Virus record (IMG/VR): IMGVR_UViG_3300032214_001486 | Span: 1-64,000 of that record | DNA from: a virus | Length of the DNA stretch: 64,000 nucleotides | Reading direction: 5' to 3' (one strand) | In this document: positions 1 to 7,172 of the stretch, one piece after another | Numbering within the stretch: the stretch's first letter is position 1 | Layout: each line of letters starts with the position of its first letter | Notes under the pieces: generated by a model | Told to the model about the DNA's origin: nothing | Databases searched by the model: none | What the model saw: only the letters and a program-made list of their open reading frames with translations | Position numbers and translations under genes: made by a program

Positions 1-1
1 C

Positions 2-175
2 GCCGCGCTCGCGGCCGGTGTCGAGGACGCTGACGCCGACGAGGACGGCGAGGACGACGGCGACGAGGACAGCGCCAATTATGACGACGACGAGGACGGC
101 GACGAGGACGACGGCGACGAGGACGACGATGACCTCGATGATCTGGACGAGGACGACGACGACGGCGAGGAATAA
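2..175 (+). CDS. C-terminal fragment of a protein with a very acidic tail (partial)
   Basis: The window opens inside this gene; only the last 57 codons are visible, ending at TAA 173-175. The visible part is almost wholly Asp, Glu and Gly with a few Ala, Leu and Tyr, an extreme acidic tail built from GAC/GAG/GGC codons. Such tails occur on DNA-mimic proteins, on SSB-like proteins and on many phage proteins of unknown role. Nothing of the folded part can be seen, so no function is proposed. Confidence 0.75.
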   Translation, partial: AALAAGVEDADADEDGEDDGDEDSANYDDDEDGDEDDGDEDDDDLDDLDEDDDDGEE

Positions 176-182
176 GCTGTAA

Positions 183-209
183 GGCGCCGGCTGCAATAAT
201 GCCGGCGCC
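183..209 (+). other. 9-bp perfect hairpin after the first gene
   Basis: GGCGCCGGC at 183-191 pairs perfectly with GCCGGCGCC at 201-209 around a 9-nt loop, 7 nt after the stop codon. No T-tract follows directly. It may protect the 3' end of the mRNA or work with the stronger terminator at 252-287. Confidence 0.55.
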
Positions 210-211
210 CG

Positions 212-246
212 CAGCTTAGCTTAGCTTAACTTAGCTTAACTTAGCT
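212..246 (+). repeat. Short tandem repeat of TTAGCTTA-type units
   Basis: The 10-mer TTAGCTTAAC occurs exactly twice (221-230, 231-240), flanked by partial copies (AGCTTAGC before, TTAGCT after). It lies between the hairpin at 183-209 and the terminator at 252-287. No coding potential is seen. Confidence 0.6.
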
Positions 247-251
247 GGGCT

Positions 252-287
252 GGGGCTGGGGAGTAATCCCCGGCCCCTTCTGTTTTT
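252..287 (+). terminator. Intrinsic terminator
   Basis: GGGGCTGGGG (252-261) pairs with CCCCGGCCCC (268-277) over 10 bp with one G-U pair around a 6-nt loop, followed by TTCTGTTTTT (278-287). This is a canonical intrinsic terminator closing the transcript of the acidic-tail gene. Confidence 0.85.
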
Positions 288-313
288 GCCCCGCCTGCCC
301 CGGCAGACCCCCC

Positions 314-342
314 TTGACGAGCGGCAGAGCCCGTAATATACG
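314..342 (+). promoter_or_regulatory. Sigma70-like promoter, TTGACG-17-TATACG
   Basis: The -35 TTGACG (314-319) and -10 TATACG (337-342) are separated by 17 bp. The spacer begins AGCGGCAGAG, which carries the CGGCA element shared by many promoters in this window. It follows the terminator at 252-287 and precedes the GTG start at 384. Confidence 0.8.
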
Positions 343-383
343 GATCGCCGACTCTACCCTACCCTATTTACGGGGGCTGCACC

Positions 384-821
384 GTGACTGACGCCGATGG
401 AATTGTCTATGACACCCCGGTTTATTCCGTCTACACCGACTGGACCCATGCCCGAGCGGCCCTTGTGGCTATTCTTCCACCCGCACAATCGCAGTCCAAG
501 GCACAAAAGAAGCTGATCAGGGTCGTGAGGCTAATCCAGACGAAAATTGAAGGATTGCAGCAACGGCCAACCTCGGCAGAAATTGCACATTGGCACGACA
601 CTGAGGGTCTTAATCTCGCCGAGATCACTGACAAAATCGAGGACCGCAAAGCAGCAATTGAAGTGTGGAATTGGTCTGCCGTCGTTATTCTGCAAAACCT
701 GTCCACACGAAACGACCGCCAAGTGCCCCGTCCGCGCCACCCGCGCGGTCTGCAAGTGTGTGACGCTGTTTTCGCTGATTTACGCGCGCTGATTTACGCG
801 CCCGACCCGCTACTCGGCTGA
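384..821 (+). CDS. Hypothetical protein, 145 aa
   Basis: GTG start preceded by a G-run (371-376) at loose SD distance, and first gene after the promoter at 314-342. The product has a middle part rich in Lys, Gln and Glu (residues 35-95) that should be helical, with two Trp near residue 95, and an Arg/Pro-rich patch around residues 112-122. I do not recognise a family. Its wobble positions are less GC-rich than those of the next genes. Confidence 0.6.
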   Translation: MTDADGIVYDTPVYSVYTDWTHARAALVAILPPAQSQSKAQKKLIRVVRLIQTKIEGLQQRPTSAEIAHWHDTEGLNLAEITDKIEDRKAAIEVWNWSAVVILQNLSTRNDRQVPRPRHPRGLQVCDAVFADLRALIYAPDPLLG

Positions 822-825
822 TCAC

Positions 826-928
826 CGCCGACGCCCGCCGCCGACGCCCGCCGCTGCGCGCCGTCCGCCGCCGCCGCCCATGCGCTGCGCTGCGCTGCGC
901 TGCGCGCCGTCCGCCGCCGCCGCCCCCC
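826..928 (+). repeat. GC-rich tandem repeats between genes
   Basis: The stretch holds tandem CCGACGCCCG units, a CTGCG run repeated about five times, and two copies of a longer segment (about 853-878 and 900-925) built from GCTGCGCGCCGT followed by CCG triplets. No start with an SD site lies within it, so I read it as non-coding, slippage-prone DNA. The rest of the gap up to the promoter at 1024 shows nothing definite. Confidence 0.5.
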
Positions 929-1023
929 TACTACTGGCACCCGCCGCCCAGCCCACACGACGCGCAAAACGCTGTCCTGGGGGCTGCTCTCAACCTTTTT
1001 TCACTTTTCTTAGCCCCCCGCCC

Positions 1024-1052
1024 TTGTCGAGCGGCAGAGGGCGGGCTATCTG
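1024..1052 (+). promoter_or_regulatory. Promoter TTGTCG-17-TATCTG with 5' UTR hairpin
   Basis: The -35 TTGTCG (1024-1029) and -10 TATCTG (1047-1052) are 17 bp apart and the spacer starts AGCGGCAGAG. Just downstream GTGGGGG pairs with CCCCCAC (about 1053-1088) around an inner GCGGC/GCCGC stem, giving a strong leader hairpin without a T-tract. The promoter at 8180 is a near duplicate, including the hairpin. Confidence 0.75.
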
Positions 1053-1110
1053 GTGGGGGCCGAGCGGCGCTGGCCGCCGACCCCCCACCCTCCCCACCCC
1101 TGGAGCCCCC

Positions 1111-1506
1111 ATGCTTTCGCACGACGAATATCTCAAAAACGAACGCGCGCGCCTTGCCTCCCGGCGTCAAGCCTGGGAAAACGCCCCCCTGGCCGTCCGC
1201 AAACAGGCCGCCGACGATTACGCCCATCTACTCTGCAACCCCGCGGCGCTCGCGGAGGGGCTGCGCTGGCTCCGCAGCGGCGATTACGGGGCGGCCGAAA
1301 AGGCCGCCGCAGACGAGATCCTGGCGAACCCGCGCCTCAACCGCCCCGCGGCGCTGGGGCAGCTTCTCGCTGGGGTCGAGTGTCAGTGTCCCGGTCGCGG
1401 CGCCGCCGCGGCCTACAAAAAGCTGACCGCGGCCGAGAAGGCCACCGCCGACGCGGTTTTTGCTGCGTTCATCGAGAACCCCGACCCCGACGACGACGGC
1501 GAGTAA
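1111..1506 (+). CDS. Hypothetical alanine-rich protein, 131 aa
   Basis: The ATG at 1111 has the spacing typical of this genome (GGAG followed by a short C-run) and lies downstream of the promoter at 1024; longer in-frame starts would run through the promoter. The product is helical and Ala-rich, begins MLSHDEYLKNERARLASRR, has a CQC motif near residue 91 and ends in an acidic DPDDDGE tail. The same acidic ending recurs in genes at 8260 and 39999. Function unknown. Confidence 0.7.
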   Translation: MLSHDEYLKNERARLASRRQAWENAPLAVRKQAADDYAHLLCNPAALAEGLRWLRSGDYGAAEKAAADEILANPRLNRPAALGQLLAGVECQCPGRGAAAAYKKLTAAEKATADAVFAAFIENPDPDDDGE

Positions 1507-1583
1507 AATAGCCCCGGCGCCGGGCGCCGCCGCAAAATAGCGCCCCGCCCCCCGCCGCCCCTATCCCCCGCCTGGAGCCCCCT

Positions 1584-1829
1584 GTGTCCGACGCCAACGC
1601 CACCCCTGTCTTTGATCGCCGTTGGGCGATGATCGTGATCCAAAATGCGGGGCTGACCCCCCGCTCTAACTTCGACTCAATTCGGGACGAAATTACCGGC
1701 GCCCTGGACGCTGCGGGCGTCGGGGCGGCGCAGCTTTACGAAATGGGCGATGTTCTGGCCGTCGAAATTTGGGAGTCCCCCGAGGACTACGGGGGCTGCG
1801 ACGACGACCCCCCGCTGCCCGAATTTTGA
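1584..1829 (+). CDS. Hypothetical acidic protein, 81 aa
   Basis: GTG start with GGAG at 1574-1577, the same SD-to-start layout as its upstream neighbour. The small acidic product ends CDDDPPLPEF and has predicted alternating strand and helix. No recognised domain. It probably shares a transcript with the gene at 1111; the 77-nt gap contains a GC-rich self-complementary stretch (GGCGCC-type) but no T-tract. Confidence 0.65.
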   Translation: MSDANATPVFDRRWAMIVIQNAGLTPRSNFDSIRDEITGALDAAGVGAAQLYEMGDVLAVEIWESPEDYGGCDDDPPLPEF

Positions 1830-1834
1830 CCTGC

Positions 1835-1932
1835 CCTTGTCCGCAAGGCCCGCTCCCCCGCGTCTACCGGGTGAGTGATCGGTGCAAGCCCGATGCCCGA
1901 AAAGGGCGGTGCTCATGGACAATTCCCTGTCC
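1835..1932 (+). other. Structured leader with four small hairpins
   Basis: Four successive hairpins can be drawn: CCTTG/CAAGG (1835-1848), ATCGG/CCGAT (1878-1894), GCCC-GAAAA-GGGC (1895-1907) and GGACA/TGTCC (1917-1932). They fill the leader of the gene at 1951. I cannot match them to a known riboswitch class, so the role is open. Confidence 0.35.
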
Positions 1933-1950
1933 TACTACTCTGGAAATAAA

Positions 1951-2727
1951 ATGACCTCGACCCTCCCCGCCCCCATCCTCGCCCTTGTGGGCACCACCCT
2001 CCCCCTCGCGGACGTTGCCTCCGCCGTGGCCGCCTGCGCGGCCCGTGCTGGCGACCACGACCGCGCCGCCGCCGCCACCTTCGCCGCCGAGTCCAGCGCG
2101 CTCGCGCACGGCTGGACCGGCGGTGACCTGGGCAGCCCCGCCGCCGCCGCGGACACCGCCGAGGCGGGCCCCGCCGCCTGGGATAAATGGGTCGCCCTGA
2201 TTAACAAAACGGCCGAACCCAGCCAATTCGCCATTATCCTCCCTCCCCCCGCCGGGAGCCCGCTTGCCTCCACCACCGGCACCGGCCGCAGCGTTTGGGC
2301 CGCGCTGCCCGGCGGGGCCCTGCTGCGCGTCACCACGCGCGCCGCGGGGTCTGACCTCGCGCACATTGTCGCGGCTGATATTTTCGATGCGGACAAAACC
2401 GAGCCCGCCGACAGCGCCGCTATTCTCGCGGAAAACCTCCGCGCCCGCCATTTTGACGAGCCCGACGACGACTGCTGGCTGAGCCTCGCCCTGCCCGGCC
2501 CGGCCGTGCTCGCCCGCCTGACCGGCGGGAAAATCACCCTGCGCCCCGTTGGCCGCCGGGAGCCCTCCGCTGTGGCCGAGGGTCGCCACCTGCTCCCCAC
2601 CGTGGCCGCCGTGCTGCGCCCCGCGGTAGAGGCTCGCCGTGTGCGGAAGGCCGCCGAGGCCGCCGAGCGTGAGCAAGAGAGCGTGCTGGCCGCCGTGCTG
2701 GGCCGCCCGATGCCCCGGCAGCGTTGA
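1951..2727 (+). CDS. Hypothetical protein, 258 aa
   Basis: I choose the ATG at 1951 (TGGA five bases upstream, after the structured leader); an in-frame ATG at 1915 would add 12 residues. The product is Ala-rich and acidic in the middle with a strongly basic, helical C-terminal third (RRVRKAAEAAEREQE). The last bases overlap the promoter at 2724: the stop TGA lies inside its TTGACG -35 box. Function unknown. Confidence 0.65.
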   Translation: MTSTLPAPILALVGTTLPLADVASAVAACAARAGDHDRAAAATFAAESSALAHGWTGGDLGSPAAAADTAEAGPAAWDKWVALINKTAEPSQFAIILPPPAGSPLASTTGTGRSVWAALPGGALLRVTTRAAGSDLAHIVAADIFDADKTEPADSAAILAENLRARHFDEPDDDCWLSLALPGPAVLARLTGGKITLRPVGRREPSAVAEGRHLLPTVAAVLRPAVEARRVRKAAEAAEREQESVLAAVLGRPMPRQR

Positions 2728-2752
2728 CGGTCGGCAACGACCCGGTTAGGCC
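2724..2752 (+). promoter_or_regulatory. Promoter TTGACG-17-TAGGCC overlapping a stop codon and a terminator
   Basis: The -35 TTGACG (2724-2729) contains the TGA stop of the upstream gene. The spacer begins GTCGGCA and ends GGT, and the -10 is TAGGCC (2747-2752), so the start should be near 2759. The terminator hairpin at 2750-2771 begins inside the -10. Confidence 0.75.
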
Positions 2753-2783
2753 CCCGGCTCCACCTGGGGGCTTTCGCTTTTTT
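2750..2783 (+). terminator. Terminator hairpin overlapping the helicase promoter
   Basis: GCCCCC (2750-2755) pairs with GGGGGC (2766-2771) and is followed by TTTCGCTTTTTT up to the ATG at 2784. RNA started near 2759 lacks the 5' arm, so the hairpin should end only read-through RNA from upstream. The GGGGG of the 3' arm is also the nearest SD-like sequence to the helicase start. Confidence 0.7.
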
Positions 2784-4742
2784 ATGACCACGAAACACAC
2801 CGGCCCAAAACACACCCTCCCCGACGCTGCCCCGCCGCCCCCGGTCCCTGACCTCGACCTCGACCTCAATGGCCTGCCCGACCGCATTACGCCCGTGCCG
2901 GCCACCTTGTCTTTTGCAATTCCCCTGCTGTCTGAGGCTGAGTCAGACCGGCTGCGCGCATGGGCTCCCGGCGTCACCCTACAAAAGCGCCGGAATACGG
3001 AATATCTGACGTTGCGGGCGCCTAATCATGCCTTCGACCTGATGCTACCGTATTTCGCGGAGACACAATTAGCGGTCCTGACCACGCCCGTAAACCCCCG
3101 TCCCGGTGTCTACCCCGGCGCTACCGTGGGTTCTGCGACCTGGGAGAGTGTGTGTAAGGTGCTCGCCCACAACGGCGAAATGAAAATGTCCTACATAACG
3201 GACTTCATTCTCGACTATCAAAAAGAAGCCGTCTGCTTTGCCGCAACGAAGGTGGGCACCCTATTCCACCACCCTACCGGCTCTGGTAAGACCTTCGCCT
3301 CTATTGTCTGGTCCCTGCTCTACCCTGGCACCATTCTAATTGTGACGCGGGCTCCGACCCGTGAGCAATACGCCCGGCAGGTAGAGCGGTTCACCCACTT
3401 GCGTCCTTTTGTGTGCAAGCCTTCCAACGAGATCCGCAAGCGGGATAAATGGAAAACGCTGGCCGAGTACATGGACTGGACCCGCGAAAACAATCAGCGG
3501 GCCGTCGTCGTGGTCGGCTGGGAGGCCGTGCCCGATTGGGCTGCCCAATTGCTCCCGCTCGCCCCGAACACCGTCATTTTCGATGAAAGCCACACGGGGC
3601 GAAACAAGAAACGGTGGGAAGCCGTGGTCGTGCCCCCGAAGAACGCTCCAAACCGCAAGGAAGTCGAGGCAAAGATTAAGGCGCAGGGCGGCTCAATCAA
3701 ACCCGGCGATGATGGGGAGGACACCGGGTTCATTCCCCTGGAAAATGTCTCCTACTACGCATCTGAGATTAGCCGCAAGGCAATCCGCCGGCTGGCGACG
3801 ACGGCCACGCCCATTCCTGACCGGGTGCGCGGCCTGTGGGCGCAGCTTGATCTGCTTGAACCCTACTGCTGGGGCAGCTACAGGTTCTACGCCATTCGAT
3901 ATTGCGACGGCAAACCGGGGCAGTATGGCGGTTTTGACGATGCCGGGTCGTCTAACCTGACCGAGCTATCCTTCCGTATGCACTATATCAAGCACTACGT
4001 TTCCTCGGAAGTCTCCCGCAAAAACCTCCCCGCAAAGCGCCGAGAAGCGTGGTATATTCCGCCCTCTCAGCAAGTACAGACGACGGGTTGGAAGTCTCAA
4101 TGGAAAAAGGCGCAAGCGTTGGGTGCCCAGCACCAGCTTGAATTGGCGCTTGAAATGGCCGCGGCGGCCAAGCGACCGGCCGTTGTCTCCCGCATTATGG
4201 AACACGTTGAGAGCAAGCACAAGATCGTCGCTTTCACGGGCCGGCGAAAGGACTGCGAGGATTTAGCTGAGTCCATCCGTAGCAAGTCGCCGGAGCTACG
4301 GGTGTGGTGCGGCCACGGCGGCCAGAGCCAAGCCGAGCGGAACAAAATGCTGGCCGAGTACGCCGCCCATCCCGGCCCCTGTGTGCTGGTCGGCACCGGG
4401 CAAGCCCTGGGAACCGGCGTGGACGGGCTTCAATGCACCGACGCGGCATTTTTCGTGCTGCTACCCTACGATCCCGGCAGCTTAGATCAGTGGGAAGGCC
4501 GCTTCACCCGCCACGGTCAGGACCGCCCCGTGGTGATCTACTACCCGATTGCGGAAAAGACAGCCGACGAGCGCATAGCCGACATTCTGCTCAATAAGCT
4601 GCCCGCGGTTGAAAAGCTGGCCCACGACCCGAGCCTCAACGGTGCGGCGGAAGCCCTCATGGGCAAAATCGAGGACACCGAAGCCTTTGCTCGCTCCGTA
4701 CTGGTCGGGCTGGGCGACAATAACGATGACCTGTGGGGCTGA
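2784..4742 (+). CDS. Superfamily 2 DNA helicase (SNF2/DEAD-like), 652 aa
   Basis: ATP-dependent DNA translocase or helicase. Visible motifs in order: Walker A HPTGSGKT (about residue 167), Walker B DESH (about 268), motif III TATP (about 340), a C-terminal helicase lobe from about residue 470, and motif VI QWEGRFTRHGQDR (about 575). This is the RecA-like two-lobe core; length suits phage SNF2-type helicases. A Pro-rich N-terminal segment precedes it. The start at 2784 lies right behind the promoter/terminator element at 2724-2783. It may act in replication initiation or repair; the exact subfamily is uncertain. A second SNF2-type gene enters from the window's right edge. Confidence 0.88.
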   Translation: MTTKHTGPKHTLPDAAPPPPVPDLDLDLNGLPDRITPVPATLSFAIPLLSEAESDRLRAWAPGVTLQKRRNTEYLTLRAPNHAFDLMLPYFAETQLAVLTTPVNPRPGVYPGATVGSATWESVCKVLAHNGEMKMSYITDFILDYQKEAVCFAATKVGTLFHHPTGSGKTFASIVWSLLYPGTILIVTRAPTREQYARQVERFTHLRPFVCKPSNEIRKRDKWKTLAEYMDWTRENNQRAVVVVGWEAVPDWAAQLLPLAPNTVIFDESHTGRNKKRWEAVVVPPKNAPNRKEVEAKIKAQGGSIKPGDDGEDTGFIPLENVSYYASEISRKAIRRLATTATPIPDRVRGLWAQLDLLEPYCWGSYRFYAIRYCDGKPGQYGGFDDAGSSNLTELSFRMHYIKHYVSSEVSRKNLPAKRREAWYIPPSQQVQTTGWKSQWKKAQALGAQHQLELALEMAAAAKRPAVVSRIMEHVESKHKIVAFTGRRKDCEDLAESIRSKSPELRVWCGHGGQSQAERNKMLAEYAAHPGPCVLVGTGQALGTGVDGLQCTDAAFFVLLPYDPGSLDQWEGRFTRHGQDRPVVIYYPIAEKTADERIADILLNKLPAVEKLAHDPSLNGAAEALMGKIEDTEAFARSVLVGLGDNNDDLWG

Positions 4743-4744
4743 CA

Positions 4745-5146
4745 GTGAAAAAGAAAGAAACAAGTACAACAAGTACAAGGTGCCACCGGGCAAACGCCCT
4801 GTGGGTTGCCGAATTCGAGGACGGGCGCAGCACGCCCAAGGAACCCATCTGGACGTTGTGCGCTTTTTTGGCCCGGAGCCCTGAGCTACAGGTGACCCGG
4901 CTACAAGCATTTTGGAAGGAAAGCACGACTAACTTTACCGTCACCGTACCCCACGATGGAGTCCCCTTCTCCGACCCCCCGCACCCCATCTTTGTCGAGG
5001 GGCACATCGTCTGCCGGGATGCAGAAACCCTGCTGATGCGGCGCCTATTAGAAATGGAAATAAAGGGGGCGGACCCCGTTGTACTTCGCCCCGACCCGGA
5101 GCCCGTAATTCGTGCCCGAGCGGCAGGGACGTTGCCCCAAGGTTGA
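4745..5146 (+). CDS. Hypothetical protein, 133 aa
   Basis: GTG start 2 nt after the helicase stop, with GGGG seven bases upstream, so translation is probably coupled. The product begins with a Lys/Thr-rich stretch (MKKKETSTTST), then a mixed alpha/beta sequence with no recognised motif. Its stop is followed within 3 nt by the next promoter. Confidence 0.65.
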   Translation: MKKKETSTTSTRCHRANALWVAEFEDGRSTPKEPIWTLCAFLARSPELQVTRLQAFWKESTTNFTVTVPHDGVPFSDPPHPIFVEGHIVCRDAETLLMRRLLEMEIKGADPVVLRPDPEPVIRARAAGTLPQG

Positions 5147-5149
5147 CGC

Positions 5150-5178
5150 TTGACAACCGGAGGCTATCAGGTTAGTCC
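5150..5178 (+). promoter_or_regulatory. Promoter TTGACA-17-TAGTCC
   Basis: Consensus -35 TTGACA (5150-5155), 17-bp spacer ending CAGGT, and -10 TAGTCC (5173-5178), giving the GGTTAG form common here. It serves the Nudix-like gene at 5227. No overlapping hairpin is seen. Confidence 0.78.
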
Positions 5179-5226
5179 CGCCCTGTCCTGTCCCCGCCCG
5201 TCTCCCACACGAGGAAATACCACGAA

Positions 5227-5721
5227 ATGCGTCACTTTATCATCCCCATGTTTGCTTTCACCCACCCCAAAGGGGCGTACACCACGAACATCGCGCTGGT
5301 CAACCGCAAGCGTGGGATGCCGCCCAAGCTGGCCCAATGGGAAGGGGCTCTGAGCCTGTTTGGCGGGGCGGCGCAGGAAGGGGAAACCCCGCGGCAGACG
5401 ATCCACCGGGAAGTGATCGTAGAGGGGGAATTGGGGCATTTGGCCCAAACCCCCGGTATCTACGCCGCCACCGCAGAGTACGCTGGGTTCACCGCTACCC
5501 CGTTCTTCTGTACCCAGCCCTGGACTCAGCAGCTCTATCGGGAATTCGCGGCGACCTGTGACGAGGGTATTCTCGATTGGGTTCAGGCGAATTCTACGGA
5601 CTGGCTCGCGGGCCCCTGGGGCTACCCGGATATGCTCGACGCCGTGCTTGACGCGATGGCGGGGTTTAGTCTGCACCAGAAGCACATGACCGAGTACGCG
5701 CTGCCGGGGACAAAGGAATGA
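5227..5721 (+). CDS. Nudix-hydrolase-like protein, 164 aa
   Basis: Residues about 46-67 resemble a Nudix box: GG, five residues to Glu, then REVIVEG in place of REUxEExGU. The first of the two usual adjacent Glu is Val, so activity may be reduced or altered. Nudix enzymes hydrolyse nucleoside diphosphates linked to other groups; phage members often clean up nucleotide pools. ATG start with GAGGAAA about 10 nt upstream. It overlaps the next gene by 4 nt. Subfamily and substrate cannot be told. Confidence 0.6.
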   Translation: MRHFIIPMFAFTHPKGAYTTNIALVNRKRGMPPKLAQWEGALSLFGGAAQEGETPRQTIHREVIVEGELGHLAQTPGIYAATAEYAGFTATPFFCTQPWTQQLYREFAATCDEGILDWVQANSTDWLAGPWGYPDMLDAVLDAMAGFSLHQKHMTEYALPGTKE

Positions 5722-6131
5722 GCCTCCCGACGTTAACCTTTCATCCGTTCTCCCCCGACAGCCTGCCACCAAAAGACGAGATTATCTTAGTCCTGTGCCG
5801 CTCGATTGCGTCCACCCGGATTACGGGTATTTCTCGCCAGGGGCAAAATTTACGGGAGTGTCGAGTCTTTCCGGCAATTGCCGGGTTCGCACAAGATCCG
5901 TGGGGCCGGGACTACTTGGTTTCTCTCCATTTTGTGTCCCCCGCGACTATATGGACGGCAGAGTTGCCCGTGTTGCCCCCTGAATACGAAGGTAAACCCG
6001 CGTCCCACCCGGTTTTTGAGGGGGAATGGGGCCCCCTGCACCCCGATACCTACCGTGCGCGCTACCAAGGCAGTATTCAGGGCGATAATATTCTCCAATA
6101 CTGCGAGGGCTGGGCCGCGATTGCCCCTTGA
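5718..6131 (+). CDS. Hypothetical protein, 137 aa
   Basis: Starts at ATG overlapping the stop of the Nudix-like gene (ATGA), so the two are translationally coupled. The product looks globular and strand-rich, with several Trp and Pro (ELPVLPPEYEGKP), and no known motif. Its stop TGA lies in the -35 box of the promoter at 6128. Confidence 0.65.
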   Translation: MSLPTLTFHPFSPDSLPPKDEIILVLCRSIASTRITGISRQGQNLRECRVFPAIAGFAQDPWGRDYLVSLHFVSPATIWTAELPVLPPEYEGKPASHPVFEGEWGPLHPDTYRARYQGSIQGDNILQYCEGWAAIAP

Positions 6132-6157
6132 CAAGTGGGCGGCTATCAGGTTAGCTT
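6128..6157 (+). promoter_or_regulatory. Promoter TTGACA-18-TAGCTT
   Basis: The -35 TTGACA (6128-6133) includes the TGA stop of the upstream gene. The 18-bp spacer ends CTATCAGGT and the -10 is TAGCTT (6152-6157). It drives the small basic gene at 6201. Confidence 0.72.
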
Positions 6158-6200
6158 CCGGGTGTCGCCGGCTGCCCCCGCTGGCCCCCCGGAGCCTCCC

Positions 6201-6431
6201 GTGCCCACCACGCCCCTGATCCGCACCCTGCATCGAGCGTACTGCGCCGCCCAAGAACGAGCCAAGAGCCCGTCCTGGGCGGCGCTTTGCGCGTCTGAGG
6301 TCAGCTTCCTCGGCTACCAGATCGAGGCCGAGAAGGCCCGGAAGGCCCGGAAGGCCCGGAAAGCGACCAGGGCCGAAAAGGCCCGGAAAGCCTCGGCCGT
6401 CCGGGCTGCTCACGCTTTTCTCTGGACCTAA
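6201..6431 (+). CDS. Small Lys/Ala/Arg-rich basic protein, 76 aa
   Basis: GTG start with GGAG at 6191-6194; a longer reading would begin inside the promoter. The C-terminal half carries tandem KAR repeats (KARKARKARKA, coded by repeated AAGGCCCGG), giving a charge pattern like the basic tails of histone H1-type or HU-type DNA-binding proteins. A nucleic-acid-binding role is plausible but inferred from composition only. Confidence 0.6.
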   Translation: MPTTPLIRTLHRAYCAAQERAKSPSWAALCASEVSFLGYQIEAEKARKARKARKATRAEKARKASAVRAAHAFLWT

Positions 6432-6486
6432 GCCGTCCGCGCCCTGGCTATTCTACCACCCGCCCCGCCGCCCCCTGGAGCCCCCC

Positions 6487-7167
6487 TTGCCTCCGAAAAA
6501 GCAAAAGAAGCCGCTCGCCGCAGCCCCGAAGTCGGCTATGTCTGATTTTGACGAAATTGAGTGGTACACGAACCTTCTCGCTCTCTGCGAAGGCAACCGG
6601 GGCGGCGGCGAGGGCGAATGGGTTTGGGGCGGCCCGAAAAGCGGCAACCCGACGATCTATTGCTCCAACCTGAGCGTCGCCGCCGCCTGTGTCCGCCGCC
6701 GCGCTCCGCTGAAAATCCGCGTGCATGGCGGCTCGACACCGCACGCGCTGACCTTGCTCTACGAAGCCAAACACGTTCGCAAGCCGGAAACGCTGATCCG
6801 GCCGGCAAAAGACAAGGACGCCGGTCGCACGCCGAGCGCCGCCCTGGCAGAAATTGCCGCGCTCTGCGCCCACAAGGCCGGGTCGTCTGAGGCGGAATGG
6901 TCGATTAGCAAAATCAATGGTGCGCCCCGCGTGCAGTTTTTCACGGCAATCTTGTCGAGCGCCGGTCGCTTGATCTACCGTAACCCGGAAATTCTCGAAA
7001 ACCCCGAGCTTATCCGCATCGACGGGGAGCCCGACGCTTTTGCGGCGTGGGTTCCCTCCCCGTGGGTTCGCCGGCCAGAAACCTTGATCCGCCCGGATAC
7101 TGCCACAACCCCCGACGTTGACACTGACACCGACACCGACACTGACACCGACACGACGGAGGACTGA
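6487..7167 (+). CDS. Hypothetical protein with TD-repeat tail, 226 aa
   Basis: TTG start placed by GGAG at 6476-6479 with the genome's usual C-rich spacing; ATG at 6538 is a weaker choice. It opens with a basic PPKKQKKP stretch, contains two similar ET LIRP segments (KPETLIRPAKD and RPETLIRPDTA), and ends with a run of Thr-Asp repeats coded by GACACC units. The TD repeat should be disordered and acidic. Function unknown. Confidence 0.6.
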   Translation: MPPKKQKKPLAAAPKSAMSDFDEIEWYTNLLALCEGNRGGGEGEWVWGGPKSGNPTIYCSNLSVAAACVRRRAPLKIRVHGGSTPHALTLLYEAKHVRKPETLIRPAKDKDAGRTPSAALAEIAALCAHKAGSSEAEWSISKINGAPRVQFFTAILSSAGRLIYRNPEILENPELIRIDGEPDAFAAWVPSPWVRRPETLIRPDTATTPDVDTDTDTDTDTDTTED

Positions 7168-7172
7168 AAAAA

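Noticed and set aside
2261-2676. Long open frames on the minus strand opposite the 1951 gene and in similar GC-rich regions
   Set aside because: They are Gly/Arg- or Ala-rich shadows of GC-rich codons, lack SD sites and overlap well-supported genes fully.
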